Origin: Halictus rubicundus
Taxonomy: Eukaryota > Arthropoda > Insecta > Hymenoptera > Halictidae
NCBI RefSeq assembly: GCF_050948215.1
Contig: NW_027488887.1
Span: 62,001 to 126,000, forward strand
DNA length: 64,000 nt
Direction of reading: 5' to 3'
Within the stretch, counting starts at the first letter, position 1, and each line of letters starts with the position of its first letter. This document shows, in pieces, positions 1 to 13,110 of this stretch. The position numbers and the translations under genes are program-made. Below the pieces are notes generated by a model. The model searched no databases. It saw only the letters and a program-made list of their open reading frames with translations, and was not told where the DNA came from.

Positions 1-3000
1 GTGGGGCTTAGAAAAGTGTTCGTCCAACGTCCGACGGAGTAGTACATCCGTCCATTATTTGCCAATAACTCGGTAAATAATAGTAGTAGCGAGTTTGGTG
101 TTACGATATATATTGTTAGAAACCGTCTATATTACAGTGATATCACGTCGAAAATCGTCTAGGACCGATACGGTAAAAGTTTCCTCTTAGCGGTGGGGCT
201 TAGAAAAATGTTCGTCCAACGTCCGACGGAGTAGTACATCCGTCCATTATTAGCTAATAACTCTGTAAACAATAGTAGTAGCGAGTTTGGTGTTATGATA
301 TATATTGTTAGAAAACGTCTATATTACAGTGATATCACGTCGAAACTCGTCTAGGACCGATACGGAAAAAGGTTCCTCTTAGCGGTGGGACTTCGAAAAA
401 TTTCCAGAGTTTTGTCGACGGAGTAGTACATCCGTCCATTATTTGCTAATAACTCGGTAAATAATAGTAGTAGTGAGTTTGGTGTTATGATATATATTGT
501 TAGAAACCGTCTATATTACAGTGATATCACGTCGAAAATCGTCTAGGATCGATACGGAAAAAGTTTCCTCTTAGCGGTGGGACTTCGAAAAATTTCCAGA
601 GTTTTGTCGACGGAGTAGTACATCCGTCCATTATTTGCTAATAACTCGGTAAATAATAGTAGTAGCGAGTTTGGTGTTACGATATATATTGTTAGAAACC
701 GTCTATATTACAGTGATATCACGTCGAAAATCGTCTAGGACCGATACGGTAAAAGTTTCCTCTTAGCGGTGGGGCTTAGAAAAATGTTCGTCCAACGTCC
801 GACGGAGTAGTACATCCGTCCATTATTAGCTAATAACTCGGTAAACAATAGTAGTAGCGAGTTTGGTGTTATGATATATATTGTTAGAAACCGTCTATAT
901 TACAGTGATATCACGTCGAAAATGTTCTAGGACCGATACGGAAAAAGTTTCCTCTTAGCGGTGGGGCTTAGAAAAGTGTTCGTCCAACGTCCGACGGAGT
1001 AGTACATTCGTCCATTATTTGCTAATAACTCAGTAAATAATAGTAGTAGCGAGTTTGGTGTTATGATATATATTGTTAGAAACCGTCTATATTACAGTGA
1101 TATCACGTCGAAAATCGTCTAGGACCGATACGGAAAAAGTTTCCTCTTAGCGGTGGGGCTTAGAAAAATGTTCGTCCAACGTCCCACGGAGTAGTACATC
1201 CGTCCATTATTAGCTAATAACTCGGTAAATAATAGTAGTAGCGAGTTTGGTGTTATGATATATATTGTTAGAAACCGTCTATATTACAGTGATATCACGT
1301 CGAAAATCGTCTAGGACCGATGCGGTAAAAGTTTCCTCTTAGCGGTGGGGCTTAGAAAAATGTTCGTCCAACGTCCGACGGAGTAGTACATCCGTCCATT
1401 ATTAGCTAATAACTCGGTAAACAATAGTAGTAGCGAGTTTGGTGTTATGATATATATTGTTAGAAACCGTCTATATTACAGTGATATCACGTCGAAAATC
1501 GTCTAGGACCGATACGGAAAAAGTTTCCTCATAGCGGTGGGGCTTAGAAAAGTGTTCGTCCAACGTCCGACGGAGTAGTACATCCGTCCATTATTTGCCA
1601 ATAACTCGGTAAATAATAGTAGTAGCGAGTTTGGTGTTACGATATATATTGTTAGAAACCGTCTATATTACAGTGATATCACGTCGAAAATCGTCTAGGA
1701 CCGATACGGTAAAAGTTTCCTCTTAGCGGTGGGGCTTAGAAAAATGTTCGTCCAACGTCCGACGGAGTAGTACATCCGTCCATTATTAGCTAATAACTCT
1801 GTAAACAATAGTAGTAGCGAGTTTGGTGTTATGATATATATTGTTAGAAACCGTCTATATTACAGTGATATCACGTCGAAAATCGTCTAGGACCGATGCG
1901 GTAAAAGTTTCCTCTTAGCGGTGGGGCTTAGAAAAATGTTCGTCCAACGTCCGACGGAGTAGTACATCCGTCCATTATTAGCTAATAACTCGGTAAACTA
2001 TAGTAGCAGCGAGTTTGGTGTTATGATATATATTGTTAGAAACCGTCTATATTACAGTGATATCACGTCGAAAATCGTCTAGGACCGATACGGTAAAAGT
2101 TTCCTCTTAGCGGTGGGGCTTCGAAAAATTTCCAGAGTTTTGTCGACGGAGTAGTACATCCGTCCATTATTAGCTAATAACTCGGTAAATAATAGTAGTA
2201 GCGAGTTTGGTGTTATGATATATATTGTTAGAAACCGTCTATATTACAGTGATATCGGGTCGAAAATGGTCTAGGACCGATACGGAAAAGTTTCCTCTTA
2301 GCGGTGGGGCTTAGAAAAGTGTTCGTCCAACGTCCGACGGAGTAGTACATCCGTCCATTATTAGCTAATAACTCGGTAAACAATAGTAGTAGCGAGTTTG
2401 GTGTTATGATATATATTGTTAGAAACCGTCTATATTACAGTGATATCACGTCGAAAATCGTCTAGGACCGATACGGTAAAAGTTTCCTCTTAGCGGTGGG
2501 GCTTAGAAAAGTGTTCGTCCAACGTCCGACGGAGTAGTACATCCGTCCATTATTAGCTAATAACTCGGTAAACAATAGTAGTAGGGAGTTTGGTGTTATG
2601 ATATATATTGTTAGAAACCGTCTATATTACAGTGATATCACGTCGAAAATCGTCTAGGACCGATACGGAAAAAGTTTCCTCTTAGCGGTGGGGCTTAGAA
2701 AAGTGTTCGTCCAACGTCCGACGGAGTAGTACATCCGTCCATTATTTGCCAATAACTCGGTAAATAATAGTAGTAGCGAGTTTGGTGTTACGATATATAT
2801 TGTTAGAAACCGTCTATATTACAGTGATATCACGTCGAAAATCGTCTAGGACCGATACGGTAAAAGTTTCCTCTTAGCGGTGGGGCTTAGAAAAATGTTC
2901 GTCCAACGTCCGACGGAGTAGTACATCCGTCCATTATTAGCTAATAACTCTGTAAACAATAGTAGTAGCGAGTTTGATGTTATGATATATATTGTTAGAA

Positions 3001-5419
3001 AACGTCTATATTACAGTGATATCACGTCGAAACTCGTCTAGGACCGATACGGAAAAAGTTTCCTCTTAGCGGTGGGACTTCGAAAAATTTCCACAGTTTT
3101 GTCGACGGAGTAGTACATCCGTCCATTATTAGCTAATAACTCGGTAAATAATAGTAGTAGCGAGTTTGGTGTTACGATATATATTGTTAGAAACCGTCTA
3201 TATTACAGTGATATCACGTCGAAAATCGTCTAGGACCGATACGGTAAAAGTTTCCTCTTAGCGGTGGGGCTTAGAAAAATGTTCGTCCAACGTCCGACGG
3301 AGTAGTACATCCGTCCATTATTTGCTAATAACTCGGTAAATAATAGTAGTAGCGAGTTTGGTGTTATGATATATATTGTTAGAAACCGTCTATATTACAG
3401 TGATATCACGTCGAAAATCGTCTAGGACCGATGCGGTAAAAGTTTCCTCTTAGCGGTGGGGCTTAGAAAAATGTTCGTCCAACGTCCGACGGAGTAGTAC
3501 ATCCGTCCATTATTAGCTAATAACTCGGTAAACAATAGTAGTAGCGAGTTTGGTGTTATGATATATATTGTTAGAAACCGTCTATATTACAGTGATATCA
3601 CGTCGAAAATCGTCTAGGACCGATGCGGTAAAAGTTTCCTCTTAGCGGTGGGGCTTAGAAAAGTGTTCGTCCAACGTCCGACGGAGTAGTACATCCGTCC
3701 ATTATTAGCTAATAACTCGGTAAACAATAGTAGTAGGGAGTTTGGTGTTATGATATATATTGTTAGAAACCGTCTATATTACAGTGATATGACGTCGAAA
3801 ATCGTCTAGGACCGATACGGAAAAAGTTTCCTCTTAGCGGTGGGGCTTAGAAAAGTGTTCGTCCAACGTCCGACGGAGTAGTACATCCGTCCATTATTTG
3901 CCAATGACTCGGTAAATAATAGTAGTAGCGAGTTTGGTGTTACGATATATATTGTTAGAAACCGTCTATATTACAGTGATATCACGTCGAAAATCGTCTA
4001 GGACCGATACGGTAAAAGTTTCCTCTTAGCGGTGGGGCTTAGAAAAATGTTCGTCCAACGTCCTACGGAGTAGTACATCCGTCCATTATTAGCTAATAAC
4101 TCTGTAAACAATAGTAGTAGCGAGTTTGGTGTTATGATATATATTGTTAGAAAACGTCTATATTACAGTGATATCACGTCGAAACTCGTCTAGGACCGAT
4201 ACGGAAAAAGGTTCCTCTTAGCGGTGGGACTTCGAAAAATTTCCAGAGTTTTGTCGACGGAGTAGTACATCCGTCCATTATTTGCTAATAACTCGGTAAA
4301 TAATAGTAGTAGCGAGTTTGGTGTTACGATATATATTGTTAGAAACCGTCCATATTACAGTGATATCACGTCGAAAATCGTCTAGGACCGATACGGTAAA
4401 AGTTTCCTCTTAGCGGTGGGGCTTAGAAAAATTTTCGTCCAACGTCCGACGGAGTAGTACATCCGTCCATTATTTGCTAATAACTCGGTAAATAATAGTA
4501 GTAGCGAGTTTGGTGTTATGATATATATTGTTAGAAACCGTCTGTATTACAGTGATATCGGGTCGAAAATGGTCTAGGACCGATACGGAAAAAGTTTCCT
4601 CTTAGCGGTGGGGCTTAGAAAAGTGTTCGTCCAACGTCCGACGGAGTAGTACATCCGTCCATTATTTGCTAATAACTCGGTAAATAATAGTAGTAGCGAG
4701 TTTGGTGTTATGATATATATTGTTAGAAACTGTCTATATTACAGTGATATCACGTCGAAAATCGTCTAGGACCGATACGGTAAAAGTTTCCTCTTAGCGG
4801 TGGGGCTTAGAAAAGTGTTCGTCCAACGTCCGACGGAGTAGTACATCCGTCCATTATTTGCCAATAACTCGGTAAATAATAGTAGTAGCGAGTTTGGTGT
4901 TACGATATATATTGTTAGAAACCGTCTATATTACAGTGATATCACGTCGAAAATCGTCTAGGACCGATACGGTAAAAGTTTCCTCTTAGCGGTGGGACTT
5001 AGAAAAGTGTTCGTCCAACGTCCGACGGAGTAGTACATTCGTCCATTATTTTCTAATAACTCAGTAAATAATAGTAGTAGCGAGTTTGGTGTTATGATAT
5101 ATATTGTTAGAAACCGTCTATATTACAGTGATATCACTTCGAAAATCGTCTAGGACAGATACGGTAAAAGTTTCCTCTTAGCGGTGGGGCTTAGAAAAGT
5201 GTTCGTCCAACGTCCGACGGAGTAGTACATCCGTCCATTATTTGCCAATAACTCGGTAAATAATAGTAGTAGCGAGTTTGGTGTTACGATATATATTGTT
5301 AGAAACCGTCTATATTACAGTGATATCACGTCGAAAATCGTCTAGGATCGATACGGAAAAAGTTTCCTCTTAGCGGTGGGGCTTAGAAAAATGTTCGTCC
5401 AACGTCCGACGGAGTAGTA

Positions 5420-8208
5420 CATCCGTCCATTATTTGCTAATAACTCGGTAAATAATAGTAGTAGCGAGTTTGGTGTTATGATATATATTGTTAGAAACCG
5501 TCTATATTACAGTGATATCACGTCGAAAATCGTCTAGGACCGATACGGAAAAAGTTTCCTCTTAGCGTTGGGGCTTAGAAAAATGTTCTTCCAACGTCCG
5601 ACGGAGTAGTACATCCGTCCATTATTAGCTAATAACTCGGTAAACAATAGTAGTAGCGAGTTTGGTGTTATGATATATATTGTTAGAAACCGTCTATATT
5701 ACAGTGATATCACGTCGAAAATCGTCTAGGATCGATACGGAAAAAGTTTCCTCTTAGCGGTGGGGCTTAGAAAAATGTTCGTCCAACGTCCGACGGAGTA
5801 GTACATCCGTCCATTATTTGCTAATAACTCGGTAAATAATAGTAGTAGCGAGTTTGGTGTTATGATATATATTGTTAGAAAACGTCTATATTACAGTGAT
5901 ATCACGTCGAAACTCGTCTTGGACCGATACGGAAAAAGTTTCCTCTTAGCGGTGGGACTTCGAAAAATTTCCAGAGTTTTGTCGACGGAGTAGTACATCC
6001 GTCCATTATTTGCTAATAACTCGGTAAATAATAGTAGTATTGAGTTTGGTGTTATGATATATATTGTTAGAAACCGTCTATATTACAGTGATATCACGTC
6101 GAAAATCGTCTAGGACCGATACGGTAAAAGTTTCCTCTTAGCGGTGGGACTTAGAAAAGTGTTCGTCCAACGTCCGACGGAGTAGTACATTCGTCCATTA
6201 TTTTCTAATAACTCAGTAAATAATAGTAGTAGCGAGTTTGGTGTTATGATATATATTGTTAGAAACCGTCTATATTACAGTGATATCACTTCGAAAATCG
6301 TCTAGGACCGATACGGTAAAAGTTTCCTCTTAGCGGTGGGGCTTAGAAAAGTGTTCGTCCAACGTCCGACGGAGTAGTACATCCGTCCATTATTTGACAA
6401 TAACTCGGTAAATAATAGTAGTAGCGAGTTTGGTGTTACGATATATATTGTTAGAAACCGTCTATATTACAGTGATATCACGTCGAAACTCGTCTAGGAC
6501 CGATACGGAAAAAGTTTCCTCTTAGCGGTGGGACTTCGAAAAATTTCCAGAGTTTTGTCGACGGAGTAGTACATCCGTCCATTATTTGCTAATAACTCGG
6601 TAAATAATAGTAGTATTGAGTTTGGTGTTATGATATATATTGTTAGAAACCGTCTATATTACAGTGATATCACGTCGAAAATCGTCTAGGACCGATACGG
6701 TAAAAGTTTCCTCTTAGCGGTGGGACTTAGAAAAGTGTTCGTCCAACGTCCGACGGAGTAGTACATTCGTCCATTATTTTCTAATAACTCAGTAAATAAT
6801 AGTAGTAGCGAGTTTGGTGTTATGATATATATTGTTAGAAACCGTCTATATTACAGTGATATCACTTCGAAAATCGTCTAGGACCGATACGGTAAAAGTT
6901 TCCTCTTAGCGGTGGGGCTTAGAAAAGTGTTCGTCCAACGTCCGACGGAGTAGTACATCCGTCCATTATTTGCCAATAACTCGGTAAATAATAGTAGTAG
7001 CGAGTTTGGTGTTACGATATATATTGTTAGAAACCGTCTATATTACAGTGATATCACGTCTAAAATCGTCTAGGACCGATACGGAAAAAGTTTCCTCTTA
7101 GCGGTGGGACTTAGAAAAATTTTCGTCCAGGGTCCTACGGAGTAGTACATCCGTCCATTATTTGCTAATAACTCGGTAAATAATAGTAGTAGCGAGTTTG
7201 GTGTTATGATATATATTGTTAGAAACCGTCTATATTACAGTGATATCACGTCGAAAATCGTCTAGGACCGATACGGAAAAAGTTTCCTCTTAGCGGTGGG
7301 GCTTAGAAAAATGTTCGTCCAACGTCCGACGGAGTAGTACATCCGTCCATTATTAGCTAATAACTCGGTAAACAATAGTAGTAGCGAGTTTGGTGTTATG
7401 ATATATATTGTTAGAAACCGTCTATATTACAGTGATATCACGTCGAAAATCGTCTAGGATCGATACGGAAAAAGTTTCCTCTTAGCGGTGGGGCTTAGAA
7501 AAATGTTCGTCCAACGTCCGACGGAGTAGTACATCCGTCCATTATTTGCTAATAACTCGGTAAATAATAGTAGTAGCGAGTTTGGTGTTATGATATATAT
7601 TGTTAGAAAACGTCTATATTACAGTGATATCACGTCGAAACTCGTCTAGGACCGATACGGAAAAAGTTTCCTCTTAGCGGTGGGACTTCGAAAAATTTCC
7701 AGAGTTTTGTCGACGGAGTAGTACATCCGTCCATTATTTGCTAATAACTCGGTAAATAATAGTAGTATTGAGTTTGGTGTTATGATATATATTGTTAGAA
7801 ACCGTCTATATTACAGTGATATCACGTCGAAAATCGTCTAGGACCGATACGGTAAAAGTTTCCTCTTAGCGGTGGGACTTAGAAAAGTGTTCGTCCAACG
7901 TCCGACGGAGTAGTACATTCGTCCATTATTTTCTAATAACTCAGTAAATAATAGTAGTAGCGAGTTTGGTGTTATGATATATATTGTTAGAAACCGTCTA
8001 TATTACAGTGATATCACTTCGAAAATCGTCTAGGACCGATACGGTAAAAGTTTCCTCTTAGCGGTGGGGCTTAGAAAAGTGTTCGTCCAACGTCCGACGG
8101 AGTAGTACATCCGTCCATTATTTGCCAATAACTCGGTAAATAATAGTAGTAGCGAGTTTGGTGTTACGATATATATTGTTAGAAACCGTCTATATTACAG
8201 TGATATCA
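5420..8208. repeat. Higher-order repeat, 9 monomers (1728 bp), partial
   Basis: Segments about 5420-6480 and 7148-8208 match at an offset of 1728 bp (9 x 192), sharing rare monomer variants in the same order: the GTAGTATTGAG monomer at about 6030 and 7760, the TATTTTCTAATAACTCAG monomer at about 6200 and 7930, and the ATATCACTTCG variant. A 3-monomer (576-bp) echo of the same variants is seen at 6030/6610. Boundaries were estimated by eye to within about 100 bp. Confidence 0.6.
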
Positions 8209-11200
8209 CGTCTAAAATCGTCTAGGACCGATACGGAAAAAGTTTCCTCTTAGCGGTGGGACTTAGAAAAATTTTCGTCCAGGGTCCTACGGAGTAGTAC
8301 ATCCGTCCATTATTTGCTAATAACTCGGTAAATAATAGTAGTAGCGAGTTTGGTGTTATGATATATATTGTTAGAAAACGTCTATATTACAGTGATATCA
8401 CGTCGAAACTCGTCTAGGACCGATACGGAAAAAGTTTCCTCTTAGCGGTGGGGCTTAGAAAAGTGTTCGTCCAACGTCCGACGGAGTAGTACATCCGTCC
8501 ATTATTTGCCAATAACTCGGTAAATAATAGTAGTAGCGAGTTTGGTGTTACGATATATATTGTTAGAAACCGTCTATATTACAGTGATATCACTTCGAAA
8601 ATCGTCTAGGACCGATACGGTAAAAGTTTCCTCTTAGCGGTGGGGCTTAGAAAAGTGTTCGTCCAACGTCCGACGGAGTAGTACATCCGTCCATTATTTG
8701 CCAATAACTCGGTAAATAATAGTAGTAGCGAGTTTGGTGTTACGATATATATTGTTAGAAACCGTCTATATTACAGTGATATCACGTCTAAAATCGTCTA
8801 GGACCGATACGGAAAAAGTTTCCTCTTAGCGGTGGGACTTAGAAAAATTTTCGTCCAGGGTCCTACGGAGTAGTACATCCGTCCATTATTTGCTAATAAC
8901 TCGGTAAATAATAGTAGTAGCGAGTTTGGTGTTATGATATATATTGTTTGAAACCGTCTATATTACAGTGATATCACGTCGAAAATCGTCTAGGACCGAT
9001 ACGGAAAAAGTTTCCTCTTAGCGGTGGGGCTTAGAAAAATGTTCGTCCAACGTCCGACGGAGTAGTACATCCGTCCATTATTAGCTAATAACTCGGTAAA
9101 CAATAGTAGTAGCGAGTTTGGTGTTATGATATATATTGTTAGAAACCGTCTATATTACAGTGATATCACGTCGAAAATCGTCTAGGATCGATACGGAAAA
9201 AGTTTCCTCTTAGCGGTGGGGCTTAGAAAAATGTTCGTCCAACGTCCGACGGAGTAGTACATCCGTCCATTATTTGCTAATAACTCGGTAAATAATAGTA
9301 GTAGCGAGTTTGGTGTTACGATATATATTGTTAGAAAACGTCTATATTACAGTGATATCACGTCGAAACTCGTCTAGGACCGATACGGAAAAAGTTTCCT
9401 CTTAGCGGTGGGACTTCGAAAAATTTCCAGAGTTTTGTCGACGGAGTAGTACATCCGTCCATTATTTGCTAATAACTCGGTAAATAATAGTAGTAGCGAG
9501 TTTGGTGTTACGATATATATTGTTAGAAACCGTCTATATTACAGTGATATCACGTCGAAAATCGTCTAGGACCGATACGGAAAAAGTTTCCTCTTAGCGG
9601 TGGGGCTTAGAAAAATGTTCGTCCAACGTCCGACGGAGTAGTACATCCGTCCATTATTAGCTAATAACTCGGTAAACAATAGTAGTAGCGAGTTTGGTGT
9701 TATGATATATATTGTTAGAAACCGTCTATATTACAGTGATATCACGTCGAAAATCGTCTAGGATCGATACGGAAAAAGTTTCCTCTTAGCGGTGGGGCTT
9801 AGAAAAATGTTCGTCCAACGTCCGACGGAGTAGTACATCCGTCCATTATTTGCTAATAACTCGGTAAATAATAGTAGTAGCGAGTTTGGTGTTATGATAT
9901 ATATTGTTAGAAAACGTCTATATTACAGTGATATCACGTCGAAACTCGTCTAGGACCGATACGGAAAAAGTTTCCTCTTAGCGGTGGGACTTCGAAAAAT
10001 TTCCAGAGTTTTGTCGACGGAGTAGTACATCCGTCCATTATTTGCTAATAACTCGGTAAATAATAGTAGTATTGAGTTTGGTGTTATGATATATATTGTT
10101 AGAAACCGTCTATATTACAGTGATATCACGTCGAAAATCGTCTAGGACCGATACGGTAAAAGTTTCCTCTTAGCGGTGGGACTTAGAAAAGTGTTCGTCC
10201 AACGTCCGACGGAGTAGTACATTCGTCCATTATTTTCTAATAACTCAGTAAATAATAGTAGTAGCGAGTTTGGTGTTATGATATATATTGTTAGAAACCG
10301 TCTATATTACAGTGATATCACTTCGAAACTCGTCTAGGACCGATACGGAAAAAGTTTCCTCTTAGCGGTGGGACTTAGAAAAATGTTCGTCCAACGTCCG
10401 ACGGAGTAGTACATTCGTCCATTATTTTCTAATAACTCGGTAAATAATAGTAGTAGCGAGTTTGGTGTTATGATATATATTGTTAGAAACCGTCTATATT
10501 ACAGTGATCCCTCTTCGAAAATCGTCTAGGACCGATACGGAAAAAGTTTCCTCTTAGCGGTGGGGCTTAGAAAAGTGTTCGTCCAACGTCCGACGGAGTA
10601 GTACATCCGTCCATTATTTGCCAATAACTCGGTAAATAATAGTAGTAGCGAGTTTGGTGTTACGATATATATTGTTAGAAACCGTCTATATTACAGTGAT
10701 ATCACGTCTAAAATCGTCTAGGACCGATACGGAAAAAGTTTCCTCTTAGCGGTGGGACTTAGAAAAATTTTCGTCCAGGGTCCTACGGAGTAGTACATCC
10801 GTCCATTATTTGCTAATAACTCGGTAAATAATAGTAGTAGCGAGTTTGGTGTTATGATATATATTGTTAGAAAACGTCTATATTACAGTGATATCACGTC
10901 GAAACTCGTCTAGGACCGATACGGAAAAAGTTTCCTCTTAGCGGTGGGGCTTAGAAAAGTGTTCGTCCAACGTCCGACGGAGTAGTACATCCGTCCATTA
11001 TTTGCCAATAACTCGGTAAATAATAGTAGTAGCGAGTTTGGTGTTACGATATATATTGTTAGAAACCGTCTATATTACAGTGATATCACTTCGAAAATCG
11101 TCTAGGACCGATACGGTAAAAGTTTCCTCTTAGCGGTGGGGCTTAGAAAAGTGTTCGTCCAACGTCCGACGGAGTAGTACATCCGTCCATTATTTGCCAA

Positions 11201-13110
11201 TAACTCGGTAAATAATAGTAGTAGCGAGTTTGGTGTTACGATATATATTGTTAGAAACCGTCTATATTACAGTGATATCACGTCTAAAATCGTCTAGGAC
11301 CGATACGGAAAAAGTTTCCTCTTAGCGGTGGGACTTAGAAAAATTTTCGTCCAGGGTCCTACGGAGTAGTACATCCGTCCATTATTTGCTAATAACTCGG
11401 TAAATAATAGTAGTAGCGAGTTTGGTGTTATGATATATATTGTTTGAAACCGTCTATATTACAGTGATATCACGTCGAAAATCGTCTAGGACCGATACGG
11501 AAAAAGTTTCCTCTTAGCGGTGGGGCTTAGAAAAATGTTCGTCCAACGTCCGACGGAGTAGTACATCCGTCCATTATTAGCTAATAACTCGGTAAACAAT
11601 AGTAGTAGCGAGTTTGGTGTTATGATATATATTGTTAGAAACCGTCTATATTACAGTGATATCACGTCGAAAATCGTCTAGGATCGATACGGAAAAAGTT
11701 TCCTCTTAGCGGTGGGGCTTAGAAAAATGTTCGTCCAACGTCCGACGGAGTAGTACATCCGTCCATTATTTGCTAATAACTCGGTAAATAATAGTAGTAG
11801 CGAGTTTGGTGTTACGATATATATTGTTAGAAAACGTCTATATTACAGTGATATCACGTCGAAACTCGTCTAGGACCGATACGGAAAAAGTTTCCTCTTA
11901 GCGGTGGGACTTCGAAAAATTTCCAGAGTTTTGTCGACGGAGTAGTACATCCGTCCATTATTTGCTAATAACTCGGTAAATAATAGTAGTAGCGAGTTTG
12001 GTGTTACGATATATATTGTTAGAAACCGTCTATATTACAGTGATATCACGTCGAAAATCGTCTAGGACCGATACGGAAAAAGTTTCCTCTTAGCGGTGGG
12101 GCTTAGAAAAATGTTCGTCCAACGTCCGACGGAGTAGTACATCCGTCCATTATTAGCTAATAACTCGGTAAACAATAGTAGTAGCGAGTTTGGTGTTATG
12201 ATATATATTGTTAGAAACCGTCTATATTACAGTGATATCACGTCGAAAATCGTCTAGGATCGATACGGAAAAAGTTTCCTCTTAGCGGTGGGGCTTAGAA
12301 AAATGTTCGTCCAACGTCCGACGGAGTAGTACATCCGTCCATTATTTGCTAATAACTCGGTAAATAATAGTAGTAGCGAGTTTGGTGTTATGATATATAT
12401 TGTTAGAAAACGTCTATATTACAGTGATATCACGTCGAAACTCGTCTAGGACCGATACGGAAAAAGTTTCCTCTTAGCGGTGGGACTTCGAAAAATTTCC
12501 AGAGTTTTGTCGACGGAGTAGTACATCCGTCCATTATTTGCTAATAACTCGGTAAATAATAGTAGTATTGAGTTTGGTGTTATGATATATATTGTTAGAA
12601 ACCGTCTATATTACAGTGATATCACGTCGAAAATCGTCTAGGACCGATACGGTAAAAGTTTCCTCTTAGCGGTGGGACTTAGAAAAGTGTTCGTCCAACG
12701 TCCGACGGAGTAGTACATTCGTCCATTATTTTCTAATAACTCAGTAAATAATAGTAGTAGCGAGTTTGGTGTTATGATATATATTGTTAGAAACCGTCTA
12801 TATTACAGTGATATCACTTCGAAACTCGTCTAGGACCGATACGGAAAAAGTTTCCTCTTAGCGGTGGGACTTAGAAAAATGTTCGTCCAACGTCCGACGG
12901 AGTAGTACATTCGTCCATTATTTTCTAATAACTCGGTAAATAATAGTAGTAGCGAGTTTGGTGTTATGATATATATTGTTAGAAACCGTCTATATTACAG
13001 TGATCCCTCTTCGAAAATCGTCTAGGACCGATACGGAAAAAGTTTCCTCTTAGCGGTGGGGCTTAGAAAAGTGTTCGTCCAACGTCCGACGGAGTAGTAC
13101 ATCCGTCCAT
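8041..13110. repeat. Higher-order repeat, 13 monomers (2496 bp), two copies
   Basis: Positions x and x+2496 match from about 8041 to 10610. Diagnostic private variants recur at that distance: TGTTTGAAAC at 8945 and 11441, and the tetranucleotide change TGATCCCTC at 10505 and 13001 (again at 13577, 3 monomers later). The CGTCTAAAATCG monomer and the TCCAGGGTCCTACGG monomer also recur in order. The two copies are nearly identical, so the duplication is recent. Confidence 0.8.

Noticed and set aside
1..192. True CENP-B box in the monomer
   Set aside because: The variable box has TTCG and the central A at the right distance, but three of the four bases of the CGGG half do not match.
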